This document shows positions 1 to 7,532 of a DNA stretch of 48,314 nucleotides, piece by piece (within the stretch, counting starts at the first letter, position 1; each line of letters opens with the position of its first letter). The position numbers and the translations under genes are program-made. Location: positions 41,725 to 90,038 of the forward strand of contig NZ_AOJN01000013.1 in the NCBI RefSeq assembly GCF_000337335.1. Reading direction: 5' to 3'. A model generated the notes under the pieces. That model saw only the letters and a list, made by a program, of their open reading frames with translations. It had not been told where the DNA came from and did not search any database. Source of the DNA: Halorubrum distributum JCM 10118. Lineage in GTDB: Archaea > Halobacteriota > Halobacteria > Halobacteriales > Haloferacaceae.

Positions 1-225
1 GTCCCGCCCCTCCGGAAGACGTTCCTGCTCGCTTCGCTGCGCGGGCTGCGACTTCCGTGCTCCCGCTCGCTTCGCTCGCGGGAACGCACAGCACAGCACC
101 TCACGCCTCCCCAGCCTCGTCGACCACCCTTCGCTTCGCTCGGGTGGTCGACTCCCTCGCGCGTGCTGCTCGCGGCCGAGAGGCCGCTCGCAGGCACGCG
201 CCACCGCCTCGTTTATTTATAAGTG
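1..225 (+). repeat. Structured repeat copy A (5' part diverged or outside the window)
   Basis: Shares with copies B and C the blocks CGCACAGC, CCTCCCCAGCCTCGTC, GACTCCCTCGCGCG and GGCACGCGCCACCGCC, and ends at a TTTATAA box (about 215-223). The central hairpin is 119-129 paired with 142-152, 11 perfect base pairs around a loop containing CGCTTCGC. The 3' hairpin pairs 161-166 with 194-199, 167-169 with 190-192, and 172-177 with 182-187 (loop GAGA). The first ~85 bases hold another GC hairpin (TCCCGC/GCGGGA) but not the GGCTGCCCCTTTGAG block of the other copies, so the 5' domain is diverged or lies left of the window. An open frame across it (57-308) follows the repeat and is not a gene. Confidence 0.75.
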
Positions 226-251
226 ATCCCATGATAGCTGCGCCGCTGGTC

Positions 252-582
252 GGTGTGAGCGGACTGAGGGGAGTAAGCCCCCTTCGGTTCGTCCCGACAT
301 TCGGCTGAGCGTCCGCGCCGCGGCCGGACTACCTTGTGGCGCGGACTTGCACCGGCGAGGATTCGCCGTTCCATCCGTTCCCGCCCGTCGGCTCTCGACG
401 GGTTAACTCCCTTCCCTCGCGGGTCGGTTCGCGCGTCTCATCGATCGGGGCGGGGGGTGTCGTTGCTGTTCCAGAGCCAGCCGTCTCCGACTCCGGGCGT
501 GTGCCCGGTCGCCTGTCCGGCCGGTGGGGGGACTTTCCTCATGCCGGAGGCACGGGAGTCGGGCTCCCTCTGTCCGCTCCGT
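252..582 (-). ncRNA. rnpB: RNase P RNA
   Basis: Read on the minus strand, this carries the RNase P RNA core: a 5' GAGGAAAGTCCCCCC block (around 526-541), CTGGAACAGCAACGACACC in the middle, a GTGCAAGTCCGCGCC block (around 340-355), and the 3' block GAAGGGGGCTTACTCCC (around 269-285). Helix P1 is visible as GAGCGGAC (572-579) paired with GTCCGCTC (257-264), and these arms set the ends. A TATA-like TTATTC (600-605) sits about 25 nt upstream of the P1 5' arm. The RNA is the catalytic subunit that matures tRNA 5' ends. One of its proteins, Rpp29, is encoded at 46058-46516. The ends are estimates, good to a few bases. Confidence 0.88.
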
Positions 583-597
583 CCTTTCGCCCGCCGG

Positions 598-606
598 CGA
601 ATAAGC
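598..606 (-). promoter_or_regulatory. TATA-like box of rnpB
   Basis: Minus-strand CTTATTCGC centred about 25 nt upstream of the RNase P RNA P1 arm, the normal archaeal TATA spacing. Confidence 0.55.
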
Positions 607-738
607 GGTTCGGTCGGGCGCGTCTTCGGGCGGGGCTTCGGGCCGGGTAACGGCGGCTTTCGGGTGAGACGCCGCGAACGCCGCGAGAACGCAGTCACAA
701 GGGAAGCGTTCAAGTCGTCAGCACTGTAATGGACTCTC

Positions 739-1341
739 ATGTCCGAGGCTCAGACCGTTCAGCTGTCGTACGACGACGGTGCACGAGCGGTCGAACTCGC
801 GCGGGAGGCGGTCGAGTCGTTCGTTCGACACGGGCAACGCGAACAGCCCGGCAGCATGCGGGAGGCGTTCTACGCCCGCACCGGGGCGTTCGTTCGATTG
901 GAGTCCACCAGGGGCCGCGGCCGCCTCCGCGGCTGCGCCGGCGCCTGGGACACCTCAGATCAGCTCGGCCACGCGATCGTCGAGGCCGCTATCAAGGCGG
1001 CCTCGGGCGACTCCTGCGGCTCCGAGGTCGAGCCGAAGGAACTGGACAACATCACCGTCTCCGTGTTCGTCGTCTCCAACACCGTCCTCACGAACGACCC
1101 CGCCGAGGACCTCGAGGTCGGCACCCACGGCGTCGCCGTCGACAGCGGCAACGCCCACGGCTGGCTCTACCCGACGGTCCCCGTCGAGAACGGCTGGTCG
1201 GCCGCGGAGTTCCTCTCGCGCACCTGCCGCAAGGCGAAGCTCTCGCCGACCGCGTGGCAGGAGGAGGACACGATGGTGACGCTCATCGAGGGCCAGGTGT
1301 TCCGAGAGCGCGCCGACGGCGGCGCAGTCGAAGAGCTGTAG
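739..1341 (+). CDS. AMMECR1/TIGR00296 family protein
   Basis: 200 aa, the usual length of this family, which is found in archaea and eukaryotes. The conserved core RGRGRLRGCAGAW appears at about residues 58-70, matching the LRGCIG hallmark of AMMECR1 domains, and the C-terminal FLSRTCRKAKLSPTAWQ segment is also typical. The molecular function of the family is not established; an enzymatic or RNA-linked role has been suggested from the fold and the conserved Cys. It is convergent with the NAPRTase gene and only 21 bp separates the two stops. The ATG at 739 fits the family N-terminus (AREAVESFV follows). Confidence 0.85.
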   Translation: MSEAQTVQLSYDDGARAVELAREAVESFVRHGQREQPGSMREAFYARTGAFVRLESTRGRGRLRGCAGAWDTSDQLGHAIVEAAIKAASGDSCGSEVEPKELDNITVSVFVVSNTVLTNDPAEDLEVGTHGVAVDSGNAHGWLYPTVPVENGWSAAEFLSRTCRKAKLSPTAWQEEDTMVTLIEGQVFRERADGGAVEEL

Positions 1342-1353
1342 CCAGCCGCCTCG

Positions 1354-1363
1354 TTTTCCTTTT
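1354..1363 (+). terminator. T-rich terminator between convergent genes
   Basis: TTTTCCTTTT immediately after the AMMECR1 stop codon, inside the 21-bp gap to the converging gene. T-runs of this kind are the usual archaeal transcription stop signal. Confidence 0.5.
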
Positions 1364-2523
1364 CAGCCGTCGTTCCCGTACCCGACCGCCGCCGCGTCCG
1401 CGAGCGCCCGCTCCGTCGCGGCCGACAGGTCGAACGCGTCCTCGGCGACGACCTCGCCGTCGCGGATCACGGGCTCGAAGAGCGACTCGGCGTCTTCCGG
1501 TCCCGCGCGGTCCGCGAGCCCGACCGCGTGGGCGCCGTCGGCGGTGCGGTACACGTCCTTCGCGTTCGAGAGCTTCCCCCGCTTGGCCGCCGGCTCGCCG
1601 TCGACGGCGACGAGGTCGAGCGCGAAGTCGACGGGGTCCGCGTTCGAGACGTACCCGCCGACGCCGAACCCGTCGACGACGTCGCGCAGCTCTCTGAGGT
1701 CGGACGGGCCGAGCCCGCCCGAGACGTACACGTCGACGTCCCCGTGGCCGCGCGCGTCGAGCTCCCACCCGACCTCGCGGACGATGTGTCGGAAGTCGCC
1801 GCGCCGGGAGCCGGTCGTGTCGAGGCGGACGCCGTCGAGGTCGTCGCCGAGCGTCTCGGCCGCGCGAAGCACCTCGTCGACCTCGTCGGAGTAGGTGTCA
1901 CACAGCGCGATCCGCGGCGCGTCCGCCGGAACGCCCTCGTCGTAGGCGCGCCACGCGGCCTCCTGCTCGCCGCGGCCGAAGCAGATGGCGAGCGCGTGCG
2001 GCATCGTCCCCGACGCCTCGCGCCCGATCAGGTCGCCGGCGGCGACGTGCGAGAACCCGTCGAACCCCCCCACCAGCGCCGAGCGCTCGACGGCCGCGGT
2101 CATCGCGGGGTGGACGTGGCGCGCGCCGAACGAGAGCACCGACGCGTCCGGCGCGGCGACCCGGCAGTCCAGCGCAGCGGTCGCCATCCCGGAGGCGTGC
2201 GAGAGGAAGCCGAGCAGCGACGTCTCCAGCCGCGCGAACTCCAGGTACGGCCCCTCGATCCGCATCACCGGGCCGCCGTCGAACAGGCGCCCCTCCGGGA
2301 CCGCGTCGACGTCGACGTCGCGGCCGGCGAGCAGCTCGACGGCGTTGCCGAGGCCGGCGAACAGCTCGAACTCCCCGTCCGGGAACTGGTCCGCGGTCAC
2401 CTCGGCGACGACGCGGGGGTTCCGGTCGGCCGCCTCCAGCGCCGCCTCGGTCCGCTCGAAGTACGCGTCGGTCGCGCGCCCCTCCCGGACCGCGGCCGCG
2501 TCGACGATGTCGAACTCGCTCAT
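1363..2523 (-). CDS. Nicotinate phosphoribosyltransferase
   Basis: 386 aa. Joins nicotinate to PRPP to give nicotinate mononucleotide, the committed step of NAD salvage. Visible family motifs are SFGARHVHP (131-139), GTMPHA (172-177), the PRPP-side LDTTGSRRG (234-242) and VYVSGGLGPSDL in the C-terminal barrel half. Length and motif order match the short archaeal NAPRTase type rather than the ~450-aa bacterial type. The nicotinamidase that supplies its substrate lies about 2 kb away at 4551-5129 on the other strand. The ATG at 2523 directly precedes SEFDIVDA, the usual start of the family. Confidence 0.9.
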   Translation of the reverse strand: MSEFDIVDAAAVREGRATDAYFERTEAALEAADRNPRVVAEVTADQFPDGEFELFAGLGNAVELLAGRDVDVDAVPEGRLFDGGPVMRIEGPYLEFARLETSLLGFLSHASGMATAALDCRVAAPDASVLSFGARHVHPAMTAAVERSALVGGFDGFSHVAAGDLIGREASGTMPHALAICFGRGEQEAAWRAYDEGVPADAPRIALCDTYSDEVDEVLRAAETLGDDLDGVRLDTTGSRRGDFRHIVREVGWELDARGHGDVDVYVSGGLGPSDLRELRDVVDGFGVGGYVSNADPVDFALDLVAVDGEPAAKRGKLSNAKDVYRTADGAHAVGLADRAGPEDAESLFEPVIRDGEVVAEDAFDLSAATERALADAAAVGYGNDG

Positions 2524-2619
2524 GCCCGTCGGTTCGGCCGCGGGGACGAAAAGCCACCCGTGTCGCGGCGGGGGCGCGAGGAGCGAGCGTCCGGGACTCC
2601 CGGCCGAGCGGGCGGCGCG

Positions 2620-4392
2620 CTACGCCGAGCGCCGCGCGAACAGCCCGACCGCCGCGAGGGCGACGAGCGCCGCCGCGACGCCGAATCCGGGCGTGCTGTC
2701 GTCGGTGTCGTCGCTCCCGTTCCCGCTGTCGCTCCCGTCCGCGCCGTCGCTCCCGTCCGCACCGTCGTCAGTGTTGCCGTCGGTGCCGTCGTCCGTGTTG
2801 CCGTCGCTTCCGTCGTCGCCGCCGTTCGCGTCACCGTCGTCGCCGCCGTTCGTGTCACCGTCGCTCCCGTCGGCGTCGGGGAGCGCGAGGTCGGCGTCCG
2901 GGCGGAGTTCGAGGACGCCCTCCGGCGAGGGCGCGTGCGTTATCGTCACGCTCGTCTCGTCGCGCTCGACGCCGTACGCGCCGGGGAAGTCGCTCTCCGA
3001 CCCGATCTCGTACACGGTCCCCTGCGCGTACTCGCCGTCGCCGTGCGCGGTCAGCATCCGCACGTAGGCGTCGCGGAACGCCGCGGCGTCGTCCTCGGTC
3101 TGCCACTCGGTCGCCCAGACGTAGCCGTCGCGGTCGCCGTTCCGGTAGGGGTACAGCTCGTCGCCGGCCCAGCCGTCGGTCACGGGGTGCGCGTAGTTGT
3201 AGGTCGCGCGGGTCTCGAGTTGGGCCTCCGCGTCGAGGTGGATCTCGACGTTCTGCCGGACGGTCGCGTCGGGCTCTAACACCGCGTGCCGGTACTCCAG
3301 GCTCTGGTACCAGAACATCACGAACATCGACGCCTCGCCCGTGGTCTCCGCGCCCTCGACGCCCTGGTCCGGGTAGGTCTCCCAGCCGCCGGTCGCCGCG
3401 TCCTCGAAGGTGACGTTGCCCTCCTCGTAGTCCGGGTTCCGGTGGATGACCTCCGCCGTCGACGCCGGCGGGTCGTTCATCGTCGCGTTGACGGCCGCCC
3501 ACCCGCCCTCGTCGCGGAGCTCGCGGACGTACAGCGCGCCGTCGCCGTACGGCTGGAGGACGGTCTGGAGGATGCCGAAGTTGAAGTCGGCGCCGTCGCC
3601 CCCGCCCCCGTCGCTCTCGGGCGCCTCGGCGCAGGTCCAGTTGTCCGCGCAGCGGGCCGCGTAGCGCTCCTCGACGTGGACCGCCTCCCCCTCGATGATC
3701 CCGTCGACCGCGAGGTCGCCGTCCTGGGTCGCGCCGACGTAGCGCGGGGCGGTGAGGTCGTGGTACTGGTCTTGCATCGCGTGGAGCAGCTCGTGCGCGA
3801 GCGTCGAGGGGTCGATGTCGGGGGACTCGCCGTCGGGGACGACGATGACGATCCGGTCCTGCGACGGCGAGTAGAAGCCGGAGACCGCGCCGCCGAACAC
3901 CGAGTCGATCTCGTCGTTGGCGTCCGTCTCGTCGCCGACGACGAACAGCGCCTCCCACACCTGGTCGTTCCAGCGCCGGAACGCCTCGGACCCGTTGCCG
4001 CTCGCGGTGTCGTTGGCGTACTCGCTCCGAGTCACCGTCTCGACCGGGACGTCCTCTTTGAAGGGGCGCTGTCGGACGTGCTCGACCCGGGCCATCGTCA
4101 GGTCCGTCAGCGCCTCCAGTTGCGTCTCGTTGAGCCCGTCCGTCTCCGCGAAGCCGACCGACTCCTCGTAATGGGTCCCGTTCCAGCAGCCCACCAGTTC
4201 GGTGCCGTCACCCGGATCGCACTCGTCGGCGGACGCGGACGGCGCCGCGCCCGCGCCCGGTCCGCTGCCGGACGCGGGGGGGACCGCGCCGGCGTCCGGA
4301 GCGGCGGCGACGCCGGCAGTGAGGGCGACACACAGGACGGCGACCGCGGCGACGGCCGCGGCCGCGGTCGAGAGGGTGAGAACCCGTCGCAT
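2620..4392 (-). CDS. Hvo_1808-like surface zinc metalloprotease, PGF-CTERM anchored
   Basis: 590 aa. A hydrophobic signal segment (about 5-31) is followed by an exported body. HELLH at 200-204 is an HExxH zinc motif, and EGEAVHVEE (234-242) downstream offers a glutamate as the likely third ligand. A Gly/Asp/Ser/Thr-rich linker built of near-repeats (about 505-565) leads to a C-terminal TPGFG + hydrophobic helix + ARRSA, a PGF-CTERM archaeosortase signal, so the mature protein should be lipid-anchored outside the cell. The overall arrangement resembles the haloarchaeal Hvo_1808 surface family. The ATG at 4392 is preferred because a TATA-like CTTATTC lies about 26 bp upstream; a longer in-frame extension lacks family features. 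The protease role is inferred from the motif. Confidence 0.8.
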   Translation of the reverse strand: MRRVLTLSTAAAAVAAVAVLCVALTAGVAAAPDAGAVPPASGSGPGAGAAPSASADECDPGDGTELVGCWNGTHYEESVGFAETDGLNETQLEALTDLTMARVEHVRQRPFKEDVPVETVTRSEYANDTASGNGSEAFRRWNDQVWEALFVVGDETDANDEIDSVFGGAVSGFYSPSQDRIVIVVPDGESPDIDPSTLAHELLHAMQDQYHDLTAPRYVGATQDGDLAVDGIIEGEAVHVEERYAARCADNWTCAEAPESDGGGGDGADFNFGILQTVLQPYGDGALYVRELRDEGGWAAVNATMNDPPASTAEVIHRNPDYEEGNVTFEDAATGGWETYPDQGVEGAETTGEASMFVMFWYQSLEYRHAVLEPDATVRQNVEIHLDAEAQLETRATYNYAHPVTDGWAGDELYPYRNGDRDGYVWATEWQTEDDAAAFRDAYVRMLTAHGDGEYAQGTVYEIGSESDFPGAYGVERDETSVTITHAPSPEGVLELRPDADLALPDADGSDGDTNGGDDGDANGGDDGSDGNTDDGTDGNTDDGADGSDGADGSDSGNGSDDTDDSTPGFGVAAALVALAAVGLFARRSA

Positions 4393-4550
4393 ACGAATTT
4401 GATCGGCCCCCCGAATAAGTAGTTTGTCGGTTCCTTCGGCGCCGCGGCCGGCGGATTTTTCGGCGCGGGTCGCCGGCCGCGCCGAGCGCGTCGTGGGCGC
4501 GGCCGGCGTCCGCACGACGGTTTTTGAGGAGCGCGCCCGAACGCCTCGGC

Positions 4551-5129
4551 ATGGCGTTCGATCCGACAGCAACCGCGGTGGTCGTCGTCGACATGCAAAA
4601 CGGGTTCTGTCACCCGGACGGGAGCCTCTACGCCGAGCCGAGCGAGGCGGCGGTCGAGCCGGTGACGGCGCTCGTCGACCGCGCCCGGGAGGCCGGCGCG
4701 AGCGTGGTCTACACCCGCGACGTCCACCCGCCCGAGCAGTTCGACGAGACCCACTACTACGACGAGTTCGACCGGTGGGGCGAACACGTCGTCGAGGGAT
4801 CGTGGGACGCCGAACTCGTCGGCGACCTCGACGTGCGCGACGGCGACCACGTCGTCGAGAAGCACACCTACGACGCCTTCTACCAGACCGACCTGGAGGG
4901 GTATCTCGACGCGCACGGCGTCGACGACCTGCTGATCTGCGGCACGCTCGCGAACGTCTGCGTCCTCCACACCGCGGGCAGCGCGGGGCTCCGCGACTAC
5001 CGCCCGGTCGTCGTCGAGGACGCGCTCGGGTACATCACCGAGGAGCACCGCGAGTACGCCGTCGACCACGCCGACTGGCTGTTCGGCGAGACGGCGACCC
5101 GCGACGAGGTCGCGTTCGCGTCGGCGTAG
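4551..5129 (+). CDS. pncA: Nicotinamidase (isochorismatase fold)
   Basis: 192 aa cysteine hydrolase. The catalytic triad is visible: Asp14 in VVDMQNGFC, Lys104 in VVEKHTYDAF and Cys137 in LANVCVLHTAG; Asp57/His59 in TRDVHP are the likely metal ligands. It deamidates nicotinamide to nicotinate, which the nearby phosphoribosyltransferase (1363-2523) uses, so the two form an NAD salvage pair split by the metalloprotease gene. A nine-codon upstream in-frame extension is rejected because the ATG at 4551 gives the standard family start. Confidence 0.88.
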   Translation: MAFDPTATAVVVVDMQNGFCHPDGSLYAEPSEAAVEPVTALVDRAREAGASVVYTRDVHPPEQFDETHYYDEFDRWGEHVVEGSWDAELVGDLDVRDGDHVVEKHTYDAFYQTDLEGYLDAHGVDDLLICGTLANVCVLHTAGSAGLRDYRPVVVEDALGYITEEHREYAVDHADWLFGETATRDEVAFASA

Positions 5130-5131
5130 CC

Positions 5132-5175
5132 GGGACCAGCGACGTTTGGGACCGGCGACGTTTGGGACCGGCGGC
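5132..5175. repeat. Short tandem repeat, 16-bp unit
   Basis: Unit GGGACCRGCGACGTTT occurs at 5132-5147 and 5148-5163 with a partial third unit, directly after the nicotinamidase stop. No function is apparent. Confidence 0.7.
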
Positions 5176-5266
5176 GCCTCGGGCCGACGGCTTTTCCGGC
5201 CGCCGAAATTATCGCACGCGGAAATCGGCGTGTAATCCTTTTTACCGCTCGCCGGAACCGCGAGGT

Positions 5267-5821
5267 ATGGACATCTCTCGGCGGGGCGTGCTCGGCGGCC
5301 TCGGCGCGGCCTGCGCGGTCGGCGCCGTCGGCTTCGCGGGCGCGGCGACGGTGACGGACGGCGAGGCGGTCGGCGGGCTCGGCGGCGACGGGCCGGGCCC
5401 GACGGGCGGGGGTTCTGACGGAGCCGACGACGGCCCCGAATCGGCCGCGGTCGACCCGGACGCGCCGTTCGAGGCGCGGCTGACCGGCGCCGACGGGGCC
5501 GACGCGCTGCTGTTCGACGCGAGCGACCTCGACCGCGTCAAGGGCGTCTTCGCCGAGGAGGGCGAGTACCTCGTTCAGGTCGTGCTCCCCGACGCGGGCG
5601 TCGAGACGTTCCGGACCCGGCTCGACGAGGCCGGCGCGACCGACGACCCGGCGGCGTTCGTGGTGTCGATGACGCTCGACGGGACCGAGGTGCGGCGCGT
5701 CGAGCTCGACGGCGAGACCGTCGACGCGCTCACCGGGTCCGACTGGGAGGGCGTGTTGACGCTCCCGTTCGGCGAGGAGCGGGTCGCCCGGTCGGTCTAC
5801 GACCGGCTGGCCGACAGCTGA
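5267..5821 (+). CDS. Tat-exported small protein with a SecD P1-like domain
   Basis: 184 aa. SRRGVLGG at residues 4-11 followed by an Ala/Gly-rich hydrophobic stretch is a Tat signal. The Cys at residue 15 lies inside the hydrophobic region without a lipobox, so it is not an obvious lipoprotein. After a Gly/Asp linker, residues ~67-184 follow the pattern of the SecD/SecDF P1 head: LLFDASDLDRVKGVF, then VQVVLPDAGVETFRTRL, then an LDG turn (MTLDGTEV), and a final FGEERVARSVYDRL. No TM helices follow, so it would be a free-standing exported version. The SecD link is by pattern recognition only. A TATA-like CTTTTTACC at 5238-5246 supports the ATG at 5267. Confidence 0.7.
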   Translation: MDISRRGVLGGLGAACAVGAVGFAGAATVTDGEAVGGLGGDGPGPTGGGSDGADDGPESAAVDPDAPFEARLTGADGADALLFDASDLDRVKGVFAEEGEYLVQVVLPDAGVETFRTRLDEAGATDDPAAFVVSMTLDGTEVRRVELDGETVDALTGSDWEGVLTLPFGEERVARSVYDRLADS

Positions 5822-5947
5822 TCGGACTCGGAGCCGGGCGACAGCCAATCGGTTCGCGGCCGACAGAGCCCGGACGACTGACTGGTCAGGTGTCGCGGCC
5901 GCCGGACCGGAGGACAGGGTTTTGCCCCTCGACCGCGTGGCTCAGCC

Positions 5948-6079
5948 GTGAGCGACGAACCGGGGAACGACGGCGGCCGCCCGTGTCCGGTCTGCGAGAC
6001 GCCGATGTACCACCGGCACTGTAAGTACGTCTGTCCGGCTCACGGCGTCGTCTACGACTGTAGCGACACGTTCTACTGA
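5948..6079 (+). CDS. Small zinc-finger protein (HVO_2523-like)
   Basis: 43 aa from a GTG start. Contains CPVC (13-16), HC at 24-25, VCPAHG (28-33) and YDC (36-38), which gives paired Cys knuckles for one zinc ion. Small CPxCG-type proteins like this are common in haloarchaea, and the HVO_2523 family is recalled as lying directly before phytoene synthase, as here. Function unknown; related microproteins act in regulation or protein contacts. The coding frame is clear because it ends TFY-stop in register with the Cys spacing and uses GC-biased third positions. Confidence 0.75.
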   Translation: MSDEPGNDGGRPCPVCETPMYHRHCKYVCPAHGVVYDCSDTFY

Positions 6080-6201
6080 GCCGCCGATCGCCTCGCGCGC
6101 CGTGTCCAGTCGCCTCGCGCCGGGTCCGGTCGCCTCACACGCCGGGTCCGGTCGCCGGAGTTAACAGGGGTGACGGAGAACCAGACTGGGTCGTGCGAAC
6201 T

Positions 6202-6208
6202 GTTATGT
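6202..6208 (+). promoter_or_regulatory. TATA-like box upstream of the crtB leader ORF
   Basis: TTATGTT about 26-30 nt before the ATG at 6232. This places the predicted transcript start almost on the leader ORF start codon rather than on crtB. Confidence 0.35.
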
Positions 6209-6231
6209 TCTTGGAGGCCGACCTTTCTTCC

Positions 6232-6288
6232 ATGATGGGCGACCCGTACGTGATCCTCCACGCCGACCCTCCGAGGTCAGCATGGTAG
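6232..6288 (+). CDS. Candidate leader peptide overlapping the phytoene synthase start
   Basis: 18 codons, MMGDPYVILHADPPRSAW, with the TAG stop at 6286-6288 lying inside the crtB coding sequence, whose ATG is at 6282, in a different frame. The double ATG sits where a leaderless transcript from the TTATG box would begin. If translated, ribosomes would finish beside the crtB start and could re-initiate there. Nothing beyond position, overlap and length supports it, and it could be chance. Confidence 0.35.
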   Translation: MMGDPYVILHADPPRSAW

Positions 6289-7247
6289 AGCAAAAACAGG
6301 TTGCCCGGAGCAAGCGGATCCAGCGCCGCACCGGGAAGACGTTCCACGTCGCCACCCGGCTGCTACCCCAGCGGATCCGCCATCCGACGTACGTGCTGTA
6401 CGGATTCTTCCGCATCGCCGACGAGGTCGTCGATGCCGAAGACACCGGAACGCCCGCCGAGCAGCGGGCCGAACTCGACCGGCTCCGGGCGGCCGCGCTC
6501 GGCGAGGAGCCGACCGACGACCCCGTCTTAGAGGCGTTCGCCGAGGTGTGCGAGCGCAACGACATCCCCGACGAGGACGTCCACTCGTTCGTGGACGCGA
6601 TGGCGAGCGACATCGACACCGACCGCTACGAGACGTACGCGGACCTGGAGGCGTACATGGACGGCTCCGCGGCCGCAGTCGGTCGGATGATGACGGCGAT
6701 CATGGACCTCGATCCGGAGGAGGAGGCCGAGGCGCTCCCGCACGCCACGAAGCTCGGCGAGGCGTTCCAGATGACGAACTTCCTCCGCGACGTCCGCGAG
6801 GACGTCGTCGAGCGCGACCGGATCTACCTCCCCTTGGAGACGCTCCGGCGCCACGGCGTGAGCGAGGAGCAGATCCTCGAGCTGGAGTTCGACGAAAACG
6901 TCGCGGCCGCGATCCGCGAGGAGATGGCCCGCACCGAGCGGCTCTACGAGGAGGGCGTCGCGGGGATCAAGTACCTCCCCGAGGACTGCCAGCTCGCGGT
7001 GCTGCTCTCGGCGGTGCTGTACGTCGACCACCACCGCCTCATCCGGAACCGGGGCTACGACACCGTCTCGACCACCCCCGAGCTGTCGCTCACCCGGAAG
7101 CTGTCGCTGCTCGTCCGCACGCGCTGGAAGTGGCAGTGGAACAAGGACCCCGAGGCGGTGTTCTACGACATGTTAACCGACTTCGAGCCCCGCCGCGACC
7201 GCCACGGGCACGGCCCCCACGGCGCGGGCGTCCCGCAGACGGACTGA
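6282..7247 (+). CDS. crtB: Phytoene synthase
   Basis: 321 aa. Condenses two geranylgeranyl diphosphates to phytoene, the first committed step to C50 bacterioruberin carotenoids. Both Asp-rich metal/diphosphate sites are present: DEVVD (47-51) and DVRED (171-175) within NFLRDVREDVVERDRIYLP. The N-terminal TGKTFHVATRLLP and PTYVLYGFFRIADEVVD are standard for haloarchaeal enzymes and support the ATG at 6282. No other carotenoid gene is nearby. A possible 18-codon leader ORF overlaps the start. Confidence 0.93.
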   Translation: MVEQKQVARSKRIQRRTGKTFHVATRLLPQRIRHPTYVLYGFFRIADEVVDAEDTGTPAEQRAELDRLRAAALGEEPTDDPVLEAFAEVCERNDIPDEDVHSFVDAMASDIDTDRYETYADLEAYMDGSAAAVGRMMTAIMDLDPEEEAEALPHATKLGEAFQMTNFLRDVREDVVERDRIYLPLETLRRHGVSEEQILELEFDENVAAAIREEMARTERLYEEGVAGIKYLPEDCQLAVLLSAVLYVDHHRLIRNRGYDTVSTTPELSLTRKLSLLVRTRWKWQWNKDPEAVFYDMLTDFEPRRDRHGHGPHGAGVPQTD

Positions 7248-7255
7248 GCGGCCGC

Positions 7256-7465
7256 ATGGACCGCTCCCGGTTCGTCTCGCTCGCGTTCGCCGCCTTCGGT
7301 CTCGTCTTCGTCTCCTTCATCCTCCGCGGCACGACGCGGCTGGTGGCGCCCTACGAGGTCGCCGTCGCGGTGTCGGCGCCCGTGCTCTTCGCGGCGGCCG
7401 CGCTCCTTGCCGTCCTCGTCGTCCTCGCCCTCCTCGACGTGACCGGGATCCGTCGGCTGGGGTGA
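7256..7465 (+). CDS. Small two-TM membrane protein
   Basis: 69 aa with two hydrophobic segments (about 7-25 and 36-62) separated by a short RGTTRLVAPYE loop, ending with a basic GIRRLG tail. Starts 8 bp after the crtB stop, so probably co-transcribed. Haloarchaea carry a similar small membrane protein after crtB, but no function is known; a role with carotenoids is only a guess from position. Confidence 0.7.
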   Translation: MDRSRFVSLAFAAFGLVFVSFILRGTTRLVAPYEVAVAVSAPVLFAAAALLAVLVVLALLDVTGIRRLG

Positions 7466-7532
7466 ACGCCTGCCGCTCCGAGCGCGTCGGCCGAGTCGGA
7501 ACGCCCTTGCCCCGCCGCCCCCGACGACGCGT

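Noticed and set aside
57..308. Small open frame across repeat copy A
   Set aside because: The frame runs through the repeat hairpins and the end of the RNase P RNA gene; homologous frames are not kept open in copies B and C.
438..740. Minus-strand 100-codon frame over RNase P RNA
   Set aside because: It lies inside and upstream of the conserved RNA core (GAGGAAAGTCC block); composition explains the open frame.
2690..2880. Repetitive DNA in the metalloprotease gene as a separate repeat element
   Set aside because: It encodes the Gly/Asp/Asn/Thr linker before the PGF-CTERM signal in frame; a normal low-complexity linker.
1528..3279. 583-codon frame on the plus strand opposite NAPRTase and the metalloprotease
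   Set aside because: Arg/Val-rich antisense shadow of well-supported genes in very GC-rich DNA; the same holds for the long opposite-strand frames at 12450-14438, 13244-15478, 21442-23265, 23274-25061, 28634-30724, 31810-34014 and 38827-41265.
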